Translations under genes and position numbers: made by a program | Notes under the pieces: generated by a model | Told to the model about the DNA's origin: nothing | Databases searched by the model: none | The model's input: only the letters and a program-made list of their open reading frames with translations | Shown: piece by piece, positions 34,850 to 43,244 of the stretch | Numbering within the stretch: position 1 is the stretch's first letter | Layout: each line of letters opens with the position of its first letter | Source: Acidobacteria subdivision 2 bacterium RH1 MAG20 | GTDB lineage: Bacteria; Acidobacteriota; Terriglobia; Terriglobales; Acidobacteriaceae | Length of the DNA: 64,000 nucleotides | Assembly: GCA_002197545.1 (NCBI GenBank) | Contig: NFUO01000004.1 | Span: forward strand, 1 to 64,000 | Reading direction: 5' to 3'

Positions 34850-35599
34850 TTAGCGGGTGAAGAAGTCCTTGACCTGCTGGATGAAGACGTCGCGGCCCAT
34901 GTCGGAGATGGCCTCGGTGAGGGGGAGTTGTTTGGGGCAGGCCTGGACGCAGTTTTGCGCGAAGCTGCACTCCTGAATGCCGCCGTCGCCGGAGAGGGCG
35001 CGGAGGCGCTCTGCTTCGAGGACTTTGCCGGTGGGGTTGCGGTTGAAGAGTTTGGTCTGGGCGATGGTGGCCGCTCCGACGAAGCCAGTGACATCGTTGA
35101 ACTGGGGGCAGACTTCCATGCAGATAGTGCATGAGATACAGTTACTTAGAGGATAAAGTTCTTCTTGTAGTTGAGGGAGCTGGCGGGGTCCTTCGCCGAG
35201 GGCGTAGGTGCCGTCGATGGGGACCCAGGCCTTGACCTTCTTAAGGTTCTCGAAGAGGACGCTGCGGTCGACGGCGAGGTCGCGGACGACGGGGAACTTG
35301 CTGAGCGGGGCCAGGGTGATGGGCTGATCGAGTTTGTCGACCAGCGCGGAGCAGGCCATGCGGGCTTTGCCGTTAATCAACATCGCGCAGCTTCCGCAGA
35401 TCTCTTCGAGGCAATTGGAGTCGTAGGTGACGGGCGTGGTCTGTTTGCCGGAGACGTCGACGGGGTTGAGCGCGATCTCGCCGAGCAGCGAGGTGATGTT
35501 CATGCCGGGGCGGTAGGGGACCTCGAACTTCTCGGTGGTGGCGGGAGAGTCGGGGGTGGACTGGCGCTTGATCTCGACTTTGACGGTGCTCTGTGCCAT
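34850..35599 (-). CDS. sdhB: Succinate dehydrogenase iron-sulfur subunit
   Basis: Carries electrons from SdhA to the membrane anchor through three clusters. The 249-residue protein has a [2Fe-2S] set at Cys63, Cys68, Cys71 and Cys83 (CLEEICGSC...C), a [4Fe-4S] set at Cys154, Cys157, Cys160 with Cys221, and the [3Fe-4S] set at Cys164, Cys211, Cys217. It is the last gene of the sdh operon, separated from sdhA by 478 bases containing a small ORF and a repeat. Confidence 0.96.
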   Translation of the reverse strand: MAQSTVKVEIKRQSTPDSPATTEKFEVPYRPGMNITSLLGEIALNPVDVSGKQTTPVTYDSNCLEEICGSCAMLINGKARMACSALVDKLDQPITLAPLSKFPVVRDLAVDRSVLFENLKKVKAWVPIDGTYALGEGPRQLPQLQEELYPLSNCISCTICMEVCPQFNDVTGFVGAATIAQTKLFNRNPTGKVLEAERLRALSGDGGIQECSFAQNCVQACPKQLPLTEAISDMGRDVFIQQVKDFFTR

Positions 35600-35762
35600 G
35601 CAAATGCTCCTGTAAGCCTGAACTTTCCCTATGCCTTCGACCGCTGGAGGGAGTGGAGGCCATTCTTGCTATAGATTTCATTCGCCGGCAGGTGAAACGT
35701 GGTCGGGAGATAGTGCCCGTGTTGTGGGCATGATCCTCTTCCATGGTTGCTACGGCGATGCC

Positions 35763-35906
35763 TTACTGGTGACTGATCGGCGGATGGGTCTTCGACCTGA
35801 AGGCCTTCTGCCGGTTGTTTTGCCGAATGTTGTAGACAAACATATACGTGAGAAAGCTCGCGAATATGAGTGCGAGGACGAGATAGACGACATGTATGCC
35901 TGACAT
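35763..35906 (-). CDS. Candidate 47-residue single-TM protein in the sdh operon
   Basis: Minus-strand ATG at 35906 to TAA at 35763-35765. The protein begins MSGIHVVYLVLALIFASFLT, one membrane-spanning helix of about 22 residues, followed by YMFVYNIRQNNRQ and a basic, polar tail ending HPPISHQ, a layout common to small respiratory or maturation subunits. The Shine-Dalgarno is weak (CCGGAC). Its place between sdhA and sdhB, on the same strand, favours a real gene. Not supported by homology that I can cite. Confidence 0.55.
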   Translation of the reverse strand: MSGIHVVYLVLALIFASFLTYMFVYNIRQNNRQKAFRSKTHPPISHQ

Positions 35907-35960
35907 GTCCGGTTAGATGGCAGAGACGGGTTTTGAGGCGATACGCTGGTTGTGAAAGAG

Positions 35961-36032
35961 GGCATACCCCAGGGGCTGAAGTCCCCCTTTGGTGATCTTG
36001 GGAGAGACCCAAGGCTGAAGCCTTGGGGTACC
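35961..36032. repeat. Nested inverted-repeat element within the sdh operon
   Basis: Left arm region catACCCCAGGGGCTGAAGTCCCC contains the small palindrome GGGG-ctgaagt-CCCC; the right region AAGGC-TGAA-GCCTT then CTTGGGGTACC forms another. The outer ends (TACCCC at 35965-35970 and GGGGTA at 36025-36030) can pair to close the whole element. A foldable intergenic repeat that could process or attenuate the sdhA-sdhB transcript. Confidence 0.55.
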
Positions 36033-36077
36033 TAGAGGCAAAAACAGATTTCGTCATTCTATGCCTCTCCTCTTTTG

Positions 36078-37856
36078 TCAGGCGGTGGCGGTGTAGTTGC
36101 GGGGGCGCGGTTTGATGTGGCTGATGTCTACGGCTTCGAACTCGAACTTCGGAGCGTTGCCGTCGAAGCTGGCTTTGGTGGTTTTGAGGAACTTTTCGTC
36201 GTTGCGCTCGGGGAAGTCGGGTTTGTAGTGGGCTCCGCGGGATTCGTCGCGGAGGCGCGCTCCCTGGACGATGACGCGACTGAGTTCAAGCATGTTGCAG
36301 AGCTGGCGGGTGAAGGCGAAGCTGGTGTTGGCCCACAGGCTCTTGTCGGAGAGGTTGATGTTCTTGTAGCGATCAAGAAGCTCGACGATTTTGGCGTCGG
36401 CCTCGTCGAGTCCCGTGTTGTAGCGGATGATGGTGGCGTGCTTGGTCATGGTGTCGCCGAGTTCGCGCCAGAGCTTGAAGGGGTTTTCGGTGCCTGCCGA
36501 GGTCAAAAGGACCTGGTTTTTTTCTTTTTGCCGCTGGAGTTCGGCAGCGTGGCCCCCGTCGCCTTCCTGCGCGGGAAGCGACTTGGCGTAGGCCAGGGCT
36601 TGCGGGCCGGCGACGAAGCCACCGTAGATACAGGAGAGCAGGGAGTTGGCCCCTAATCGATTAGCTCCATGGATGGAGTAGTCCGCCTCGCCCGCGGCGA
36701 AGATGCCGGGGATGTTGGTCTGCTGGTTGAAGTCGACCCAGAGACCTCCCATGGTGTAGTGCATGCCGGGGAAGATCTTCATGGGAACTTCGCGGGGATC
36801 GTCGCCTACGAATTTTTCGTAGATCTCTAAAATTCCTTCAAGCTTTCTGTTTAACGTCTCTTTATCGATGTGGGTGACATCGAGGTAGACCATCGGCTGG
36901 CCGTCGAGGCCCATGCCGAGCTCGTAGACGACCTTGAAGATGGCGCGAGTGGCTACGTCGCGGGGGACGAGGTTGCCATACTTGGGGTACCACTCTTCGA
37001 GGAAGTACCAGCGGTCGGTTTCGGGGATGGATTTGGCGACGCGCTTGTCGTTCTTGTCGCGAGGTACCCAGACACGACCGCCTTCGCCCCGGGCGGACTC
37101 GGACATGAGGCGGAGCTTGTCTTCGCCGGGGATGCAGGTGGGGTGGACCTGAATGAATTCGCCGTTGGCGTAGAAGGCTCCCTGTTGGTAAAGCGCCGAT
37201 TGAGCTGAACCGGTGCAAACTACTGAATTTGTTGATTTGCCGAAGATGGCTCCGTTGCCGCCTGTACACACAATGATCGCGTCTGCCGGAAACGTCCGGG
37301 TCTCCATGGTGCGGAGGTCCATGGCGCAGATGCCGCGTGCGGCTCCCTTGGAGTCGAGGACGGCGGAGAGAAACTCCCAGCCTTCGTATTTGGTGACCTT
37401 GCCCTCGGCTTCGAAGCGGCGGACCTGCTCGTCTAGCGCGTAGAGGAGCTGCTGGCCGGTGGTGGCTCCGGCGAAGGCGGTGCGGTGGAAGAGGGTTCCA
37501 CCGAAGCGGCGGAAGTCAAGGAGACCTTCGGGGGTGCGGTTGAAGGGGACGCCCATGCGGTCGAGCAGGTCGATGATGGCGGGGCCTTGCTCGCACATCT
37601 GCTTGACGGGGGTCTGGTTGGCGAGGAAGTCGCCGCCGTAGACGGTGTCGTCGAAGTGGGCCCAGGTGCTGTCGCCCTCGCCCTTGAGGTTTTTGGCGGA
37701 GTTGATGCCGCCCTGCGCGCAGACGGAGTGCGAACGCTTGACCGGGACGATCGAGAAGAGGTCAACCTTGCCGCCGGCTTCGGCGATCTTGATGACGGCG
37801 GAGAGACCGGCGAGGCCTCCGCCTACTACGATGATTCTGGGAGTTGCTGCTGCCAT
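36078..37856 (-). CDS. sdhA: Succinate dehydrogenase flavoprotein subunit
   Basis: Oxidises succinate to fumarate in the TCA cycle and delivers electrons through SdhB. The 592-residue protein begins with the FAD-binding IIVVGGGLAGLSAVIKIAE, has HSVCAQGGINSA where the His forms the covalent FAD link, the active-site loop HPTCIPG and the second FAD region FAAGEADYSIHGANRLGANS. It resembles the Bacillus-like (b558, three-subunit) enzyme class, consistent with the single large cytochrome subunit upstream. Confidence 0.97.
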   Translation of the reverse strand: MAAATPRIIVVGGGLAGLSAVIKIAEAGGKVDLFSIVPVKRSHSVCAQGGINSAKNLKGEGDSTWAHFDDTVYGGDFLANQTPVKQMCEQGPAIIDLLDRMGVPFNRTPEGLLDFRRFGGTLFHRTAFAGATTGQQLLYALDEQVRRFEAEGKVTKYEGWEFLSAVLDSKGAARGICAMDLRTMETRTFPADAIIVCTGGNGAIFGKSTNSVVCTGSAQSALYQQGAFYANGEFIQVHPTCIPGEDKLRLMSESARGEGGRVWVPRDKNDKRVAKSIPETDRWYFLEEWYPKYGNLVPRDVATRAIFKVVYELGMGLDGQPMVYLDVTHIDKETLNRKLEGILEIYEKFVGDDPREVPMKIFPGMHYTMGGLWVDFNQQTNIPGIFAAGEADYSIHGANRLGANSLLSCIYGGFVAGPQALAYAKSLPAQEGDGGHAAELQRQKEKNQVLLTSAGTENPFKLWRELGDTMTKHATIIRYNTGLDEADAKIVELLDRYKNINLSDKSLWANTSFAFTRQLCNMLELSRVIVQGARLRDESRGAHYKPDFPERNDEKFLKTTKASFDGNAPKFEFEAVDISHIKPRPRNYTATA

Positions 37857-37883
37857 AAATTCGTTCCTATCCGATCGCTCGAA

Positions 37884-38189
37884 CTAGCGTTGCAATGAGT
37901 GAGGATTCGAAAAAACAATGTTGAAGGCTAGAGCGGCCCACGCAATCATGCCAACGATGGCCAGCGAAAAGTAAGCTAGTCGTAAGTGGCTTCTGGGAAA
38001 TTGTTGGCGATGAAACGAGACTATCCGCAGGATGTGAAATGGCGACTTGGGTCCCCAATCGCGAATTGAAAGCGCTGGATTGGCCTTGTTGGTCTGACCG
38101 ATGATTTCGATCATGATCAAAGCGCCTGCAAGGAAGCAGACCGCCATTACGGCGATACAGATTCCAACTCCCACTGGGTATAGGTGCAT
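37884..38189 (-). CDS. Small two-TM protein between sdhC and sdhA
   Basis: A 101-residue protein starting three bases after the sdhC stop and ending 27 bases before sdhA. It has hydrophobic helices at about residues 8-28 (GICIAVMAVCFLAGALIMIE) and 71-93 (LAYFSLAIVGMIAWAALAF), with a basic polar loop between them. There is no His suggestive of haem ligation within the helices. It is not a recognised Sdh subunit. Position and strand suggest an accessory or assembly subunit of complex II; function inferred only. Confidence 0.65.
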   Translation of the reverse strand: MHLYPVGVGICIAVMAVCFLAGALIMIEIIGQTNKANPALSIRDWGPKSPFHILRIVSFHRQQFPRSHLRLAYFSLAIVGMIAWAALAFNIVFSNPHSLQR

Positions 38190-38192
38190 GAT

Positions 38193-38999
38193 TCATCGAA
38201 CCTCGCCCGGCTGGGATGGGTTCGTTGAGTTTGGTGGAACTGGACTTGGCGCGGGTAGGGTGATGCCTGCGGGCTGGGCGGGCATCACGTCTGCCGGGGC
38301 GTTCTGGTACTTCGGGCCGACGAAGGCGTAGATGCTGATGAGGCCCATGAGGCAGAGTGCAGAGCCAGCCGCGGCGCAGACGTAGCCGAAGCGCTTGCGG
38401 GCGCGGTCGCCGGGGGTGATGCCCCATTTGGCGGCGAAGAGCCAGACGCCGTAGGAGAAGTGCCAGCAGGTCGCGATCATCGCAACAATATAGATGGCCA
38501 GCATCCAGGGGTTGTGGAGTTCGTGCTGGACTTTGGCGAAGGCCGCGCCGGGGTGCTCGGGCAGGCTTACGCCGGAGAAGCGCTGCCGCCAGACGTGCTG
38601 GACGATGTAGGCGAGAGCGATGAGTCCGGTGACGCGCTGCGAGATGTACATCCGATTGCCGGCCCAAGGGTAGACGTTGACGTTGGAGCGGCCGCGGAGC
38701 CAGATGAAGACGCCATATCCGGCGTGGAAGGCGAGTGGGATGAAGATGAAGGCCCATTCCAGTACGCGGACCAGCGGCAGGCTATTGAGGAACTTGACCT
38801 GCTGCGCGTAGGCGAGGGGGCCGTTGATGGCCTCGAAGTTCGAGACGATGTGCTCGACCAGGAAGGCGCCGATGGGCACGATTCCTGAGAGCGAGTGCAG
38901 TTTGCGCCAGAAGTAAGAATGGCCCTGGCCGGCACGAAGCGGTTGCACCCCGCGTAAGGGCGGTGCGGCAGGTGAGGCTGGCGGTGCGACTGCGGCCAT
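38193..38999 (-). CDS. sdhC: Succinate dehydrogenase cytochrome b558 subunit
   Basis: Membrane anchor of complex II, with five predicted helices and two b haems in the Bacillus-type enzyme. The 268-residue protein has FWRKLHSLSGIVPIGAFLVEH near the N-terminus, with candidate haem-ligand His residues in LHSLSG and FLVEH, and further His in LAFHAGYG, IVQHVW and CWHFSYG. An N-terminal 25 residues rich in Ala/Pro and a Pro-rich tail of about 40 residues are unusual additions. First gene of the sdh operon. Confidence 0.92.
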   Translation of the reverse strand: MAAVAPPASPAAPPLRGVQPLRAGQGHSYFWRKLHSLSGIVPIGAFLVEHIVSNFEAINGPLAYAQQVKFLNSLPLVRVLEWAFIFIPLAFHAGYGVFIWLRGRSNVNVYPWAGNRMYISQRVTGLIALAYIVQHVWRQRFSGVSLPEHPGAAFAKVQHELHNPWMLAIYIVAMIATCWHFSYGVWLFAAKWGITPGDRARKRFGYVCAAAGSALCLMGLISIYAFVGPKYQNAPADVMPAQPAGITLPAPSPVPPNSTNPSQPGEVR

Positions 39000-39130
39000 G
39001 AGGACTCCTTAGAATACCGAGAGAGTGCACTGCTGAAGATATAGTGCAGCATGGTGATTATTCCGCTGCGATCTGCCAGCGTCAAGAAAACTGCTGGAAT
39101 TTGTGCGATTATCGCTATGATTGTGCGAAT

Positions 39131-39748
39131 TCACTGTAGATGACTGGTCAGAGAGTCGAGAAGGCATTTGAAGGCACGGCCTCGATGGCTGAAGGAGAGC
39201 TTGGTCTGAATATCCAGTTCAGCCATAGTCTTGTTCTGCTCTGGCAGATAGAAGAGCGGATCGTAGCCGAAGCCGTTAGTTCCACGTGGAACCTTTAGAA
39301 TTTCGCCCTCGACGGTTCCGGCGCCGGTGCAGAGAATGTTGCCGTCACGCGCGGCGGCGAGGACGCAACGGTATCGTGCTTGGCGGTGCTCGTCCGGGAT
39401 GTTTTGGAGTGCAGCGATGAGGCAGAGGTTGTTGCGCTCGTCAGGCGTCGAGGATGGAGGACCGGCGAAGTTCTGGTCTTCGGCGTAACGGGCGGAACGG
39501 ACGCCGGGCGCGCAGTGGAGTGCGGCTACTTCGAGGCCGGAGTCGTCGGCGAGGACGATTTGTCCCGGTGCGTGTTGGGAGTAGTAGATTGCTTTGAGGC
39601 GGGCGTTGCCTTCGAAGGTTGGTTCGTCTTCGGGTGGAGGCGCGATTGCTTTCAGGCCGGGTAGCGGGGTTAGCGAGATGTCTTGCGTGGCGGCAGCGGC
39701 GAAGTCTCGTAGCTTGCCGGGATTTGAGGTGGCGATGTAGAGGGTCAT
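39131..39748 (-). CDS. rdgB: Non-canonical purine NTP pyrophosphatase (RdgB/HAM1)
   Basis: Hydrolyses dITP, ITP and XTP to monophosphates, preventing misincorporation. The 205-residue protein has ATSNPGKLRDF at the start, the catalytic DDSGLEV, APGVRSARYA, GFGYDPLFYLPE and the C-terminal FSHRGRAFK. Length is normal. It stands alone downstream of the motAB group on the same strand. Confidence 0.95.
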   Translation of the reverse strand: MTLYIATSNPGKLRDFAAAATQDISLTPLPGLKAIAPPPEDEPTFEGNARLKAIYYSQHAPGQIVLADDSGLEVAALHCAPGVRSARYAEDQNFAGPPSSTPDERNNLCLIAALQNIPDEHRQARYRCVLAAARDGNILCTGAGTVEGEILKVPRGTNGFGYDPLFYLPEQNKTMAELDIQTKLSFSHRGRAFKCLLDSLTSHLQ

Positions 39749-39810
39749 TTTTGTCTTCGAATAAGTTTAGCGGAGGCGAAAACGGATGAAGGCTACAACT
39801 CCGAAGCGCG

Positions 39811-40566
39811 TCATCGTGAAGCTGCTGGGCGTCGCAAAAGAATGATGTCCACGCGACGGTTCTGGGCGCGCCCGTCGGCGGTGTTGTTGCTGGCGACGGG
39901 ATGAAACTCCGCGTAGCCGGCGGCGGAGAGATTTGCAGGATCGATGGGGCCGCGTTCGAGGAGCAGGCGTGCGATGGCCGTGGCCCGCGCCGTAGATAGC
40001 TCCCAGTTGGTGGCGAACTGCGCCGTGTGAATTGGGACGTTATCGGTATGGCCTTCGATACGCAGCGGGCCTGCCGGTAAGGTCACAGCCAGACTCGAAA
40101 GCATGGGGATGGAAGCGGCGCGGACCTCGGCTGAGCCGGAGGGGAAGAAACCTGCTTCGTGCAGCGAGATCACGAGGCCTTCGGTTGTGATGCGCATGGT
40201 GACGCTTCCCGGTGGAATTCGGCCGGCGGCTACCTGTTCAGCCAATAGTTTGTTCAGATGCTTTTCTGTCTCTTCTGCCGTTTCCATTTGGACGGGTGGA
40301 AGCGGAAGCGGCATCGCGGCTGGAGTCGAACTGACTGGAGTGCCATGGCGATCTGTTAGCGGTGGCTTCTTTGAATGGGCCTCAAAGACTCCCAGAGGCG
40401 AAAATGCCGTTTGCATTGCGGCTGAAAGCTCGGTCTGCTTTGCTTTGTTCGCCTGGCTGGAGGCGAACAGCACGACAAAGAAGGCGAAGAGCAGCGTGAT
40501 GAAATCGGCATAGGAGACCAGCCAGCGCTCGTGATTGACGTGCTCATGCTTCTTCTTGCGGCTCAT
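39811..40566 (-). CDS. motB: Flagellar motor protein MotB
   Basis: Stator subunit anchoring the motor to peptidoglycan. The 251-residue protein has a basic start, one TM helix SYADFITLLFAFFVVLFASSQ containing the proton-carrying Asp, and a C-terminal OmpA-like domain (about 130-245) with GHTDNVPIHTAQFATNWELS and GRAQNRRVDIILL. It overlaps the motA stop by four bases. Confidence 0.95.
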   Translation of the reverse strand: MSRKKKHEHVNHERWLVSYADFITLLFAFFVVLFASSQANKAKQTELSAAMQTAFSPLGVFEAHSKKPPLTDRHGTPVSSTPAAMPLPLPPVQMETAEETEKHLNKLLAEQVAAGRIPPGSVTMRITTEGLVISLHEAGFFPSGSAEVRAASIPMLSSLAVTLPAGPLRIEGHTDNVPIHTAQFATNWELSTARATAIARLLLERGPIDPANLSAAGYAEFHPVASNNTADGRAQNRRVDIILLRRPAASR

Positions 40567-41342
40567 GCTGCGATGACCTCGACTGGTTTGTCTGGTTTGC
40601 TGTCGAACAGGAAGGTGCGCAGCTTGGTTTCGATCATTCGCGGGTTCATCCCCTCAAGAATGGAGATCACGCCTTCCAGCATCATCTCCTTGATCATCTG
40701 CTCTTCGCGTTGACGAATCTTCAGTTTGCCTGCGGCGGGGAGGAAGACAAGGTTTGCCAGCGCCACTCCGTAGATTGTGGCGACAAAAGCGACTGCAATG
40801 CCACGGCCTACCTCGTCGATGTTGTTGAGGTGCTGCATGACTTGAATGAGGCCAATGACGGCGCCGATGATTCCAACTGTGGGGGAGTATCCGCCAGCGG
40901 CCTCGAAGACTTGCGGGATTTTTTCTTCCATCTCGGTCTTATTGTCGATCTCCATCTGCATGATCTTGCGGACCTCGGATGGTTCGGTCCCGTCGATGGC
41001 AAGCATCAGGGCCTGCTTCAAGAAGGGGTCTTCCACTCCGGAGAGGTCCTGATCCAGAGATACGATCCCGCTTCTTCGCGCTTTGTTGGCGAATTTAACG
41101 AGTTGCGTCACTACGGCTTCACCATCGGAGCCGCTGGATACGAAGATTGACGTGGCCTGCTTCAGTGCAGTGACGAAAATTTTCATAGGAAACTGCAGCA
41201 TCACCGCGCCAACGGTGCCTCCGACGACGATCATCGCCGCAGTTGGCTGGGTGATCTGGGCGATGCTGCCGCCTTCGATCATCATGCCGGCCAGGATGCC
41301 AATGATGGCAAGCACGATGCCACCGATGCTGGCGATATCCAT
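40563..41342 (-). CDS. motA: Flagellar motor protein MotA
   Basis: Stator proton-channel subunit, 259 residues, four membrane helices. It starts MDIASIGGIVLAIIGILAGM, has the conserved cytoplasmic loop with RKIMQMEIDNKTEM, the TM3 YSPTVGIIGAVIGLIQVM and TM4 GIAVAFVATIYGVALANLVFLP. ATG at 41342 has AGAGGA nearby, whereas the longer frame to 41456 overlaps flbD. It is followed by motB with a 4-base overlap and preceded by flbD 20 bases upstream. Confidence 0.95.
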   Translation of the reverse strand: MDIASIGGIVLAIIGILAGMMIEGGSIAQITQPTAAMIVVGGTVGAVMLQFPMKIFVTALKQATSIFVSSGSDGEAVVTQLVKFANKARRSGIVSLDQDLSGVEDPFLKQALMLAIDGTEPSEVRKIMQMEIDNKTEMEEKIPQVFEAAGGYSPTVGIIGAVIGLIQVMQHLNNIDEVGRGIAVAFVATIYGVALANLVFLPAAGKLKIRQREEQMIKEMMLEGVISILEGMNPRMIETKLRTFLFDSKPDKPVEVIAA

Positions 41343-41362
41343 ATGAAGTCCTCTCCCGGGGC

Positions 41363-41641
41363 TTAGTCTTTCGATGTCTGGCGTTCGATGTCGCGGAGGG
41401 TCTTCTGCGCATCGTAGGCCGATTTCGCGCTGAGCGATGCAGCGGCTTCGGGCCAAGCTGCTTCGAGAACGCGCGCGCGGTATTCGAGTGTTCGTCGCGA
41501 AATTTCACTTGATGGTTCGAGCACAACAAGCTTCTCGCCTGTGATTAAAGTAAGCACCGTGTCTGGCGCGGATTCTGCATATTTGATCAGGTCGCAGTTG
41601 ACGACGAGGCGACTGCCGTTCAGACGTGTCAGTTCGATCAT
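41363..41641 (-). CDS. flbD: Flagellar protein FlbD
   Basis: A 92-residue small protein of the FlbD (swarming/motility) family found before motA in many bacteria. The conserved part is IELTRLNGSRLVVNCDLIKY, followed by VLTLITGEKLVVLEPSSEI. AGAGGA lies ten bases upstream. It opens an flbD-motA-motB operon, with a perfect sigma-28 -10 element about 25 bases upstream. Confidence 0.9.
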   Translation of the reverse strand: MIELTRLNGSRLVVNCDLIKYAESAPDTVLTLITGEKLVVLEPSSEISRRTLEYRARVLEAAWPEAAASLSAKSAYDAQKTLRDIERQTSKD

Positions 41642-41665
41642 GCGGGAGAGATCCTCTGTCTTCTC

Positions 41666-41692
41666 TTATCGGCAGGGGAGCCGCTATCGATA
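41666..41692 (-). promoter_or_regulatory. Probable sigma-28 promoter of flbD-motA-motB
   Basis: On the minus strand the -10 box GCCGATAA (41673-41666) is a perfect match to the FliA consensus. Eleven bases upstream the -35 position reads TATCGATA (41692-41685), a poor match to TAAAGTTT. Transcription would start near 41659, leaving a leader of about 18 bases before the flbD ATG. Confidence 0.55.
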
Positions 41693-41732
41693 GAAGGCCC
41701 GGGCGCATGACCAAAGGTAATGCGTTGGCAGC

Positions 41733-41759
41733 TAAAGTGCCCACCCGCCGAGCCGATGA
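41733..41759 (+). promoter_or_regulatory. Sigma-28 (FliA) promoter of the flagellin gene
   Basis: TAAAGTGC (41733-41740), an 11-base spacer and GCCGATGA (41752-41759) match the sigma-28 consensus TAAAGTTT-N11-GCCGATAA at 13 of 16 positions with exact spacing. Start of transcription is expected near 41765, giving a leader of about 130 bases to the flagellin ATG at 41896. Confidence 0.82.
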
Positions 41760-41895
41760 GGTGTGTGAACGCGGAGTCTTCCGCAAGGTGAACCGGGGCT
41801 TATCGCTGCTGTGATGGCAGGATGAGATCTCCGGATCGACACCCGGGGACAGGCGGCGCGGTAGTTCAAATCGAGCAATACAGGAGTGTTTCCAA

Positions 41896-43101
41896 ATGTC
41901 CTTGGGTGTCTTGAATAACATCGCAGCAATCTATGCGCAGAACAATCTGAACCAGACGCAGAATAGTCTTCAGAATGTCTTGCAGCAGCTCTCCTCCGGT
42001 TCGCGCATCAACAGCGGCGCGGACGACGCGGCCGGTCTTGCCTTGGCAGACGGTCTTCATGCAAACGAAGCAGCACTGACCCAGTCTTCGCAGAATGCTA
42101 CCTCTGGCGTCGGTCTATTGCAGACCGCCGACGGCGCGCTTTCGCAGGTAACCAACCTGTTGAACCGCGCGGTAACTCTCGCCACCGAAGCGGCCAACGG
42201 TACGCTGAATTCAAACCAGGTTGGTTCGGCGAACCAGGAGTACCAAAACATCCTGACCGAAATCGGCAACATCGGTTCCACCACGAACTTCAACGGCAAC
42301 AGCGTATTTTCGAATACGGCAAAGACGGTGTTCGTCAGCGATGGAACTTCTTCCGGCGCTACCACATACAGTGAAACGATTGGAACGCTTGGCGCCTCCA
42401 GTGTAGGCACATCAGCTGTTACTTCGGCCGTTACTACGGCAATTACTAACCCAACGCCGACGGCTCCAGGTGCCGGTGTCAGCGCAACGGCAACCTTTGC
42501 GCTGGGTTCGGCGACGGATACCATCTCCGGCAACTTAAGCGTTAGTGTGGCGGGTGGTGCGGCAGTAACGTCAACGCTGACTGCGGGCACGACACTGGCA
42601 GCGGCAGTGACCCAGTTGAACGCACAGGCGACCTTCACTGCAGCAGGACTTGTGGCTAGTCAAGGCACTGGCGCAAATGCCAACCAGCTGATTATCACCG
42701 GACCGACGGGTGCGACAAACACGCTTGCCTTGACGGGCACCACGCTTTCCGACACAGTGCCGGCCAATACGGGGACAGGTGTTAACTTTTCAGCTGCTGG
42801 AGTCTCAACTCTCTCTTCAACTACCGCACAGGCTGTGTTGACCAGCGTGACCTCTGCTATCCAGGATGTCGCATATCAGCGTGGCAATATTGGAGCCAGC
42901 ATCAATGAGTTGAACGCTGCATCGAACGTTGCCAGCTCGGAGTCGGTGAACCTTACTTCCGCCGAGAGCAGCATTCGTTCGACCAACTATGGTCAGGCAA
43001 CCAGCGACATGGCCAAGTTCCAGGTGCTGAGCCAGACCGGTATCAGCGCGCTGGCGCAGGCGAACAGCGTGCAGCAGGAGATCCTCAAACTGATGCAATA
43101 G
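41896..43101 (+). CDS. fliC: Flagellin
   Basis: Filament subunit, 401 residues. Conserved N-terminal D0/D1 (about 1-140) has QNNLNQTQNSLQNVLQQLSSG followed by SRINSGADDAAGLALAD; C-terminal D1/D0 (about 305-401) has SAIQDVAYQRGNIGASINELN and ends QANSVQQEILKLMQ. The centre (about 150-300) is Thr/Ala/Gly-rich and low in charged residues, likely the surface-exposed part. AGGAG lies nine bases before the ATG. A sigma-28 promoter precedes it. Confidence 0.95.
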   Translation: MSLGVLNNIAAIYAQNNLNQTQNSLQNVLQQLSSGSRINSGADDAAGLALADGLHANEAALTQSSQNATSGVGLLQTADGALSQVTNLLNRAVTLATEAANGTLNSNQVGSANQEYQNILTEIGNIGSTTNFNGNSVFSNTAKTVFVSDGTSSGATTYSETIGTLGASSVGTSAVTSAVTTAITNPTPTAPGAGVSATATFALGSATDTISGNLSVSVAGGAAVTSTLTAGTTLAAAVTQLNAQATFTAAGLVASQGTGANANQLIITGPTGATNTLALTGTTLSDTVPANTGTGVNFSAAGVSTLSSTTAQAVLTSVTSAIQDVAYQRGNIGASINELNAASNVASSESVNLTSAESSIRSTNYGQATSDMAKFQVLSQTGISALAQANSVQQEILKLMQ

Positions 43102-43113
43102 GCCGTATTGAAG

Positions 43114-43150
43114 TTGCGGCGGCGCGGCCCTTGCCGTAGCCGTCGCGATT
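43114..43150 (+). terminator. Weak hairpin after flagellin
   Basis: GCGGCGGC near 43117 can pair with GCCGTCGC near 43137 (one mismatch) around a 13-base loop, followed by GATTTCATCTTT. A modest terminator between flagellin and fliD. Confidence 0.4.
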
Positions 43151-43244
43151 TCATCTTTGTCTGAAATCTTAGCGATGTCTAATTCACCCTGGGCTGAGTT
43201 GGCTCCGGAATTGCTACTGCTGCAATGAGTGACTGGAAGGTGCG

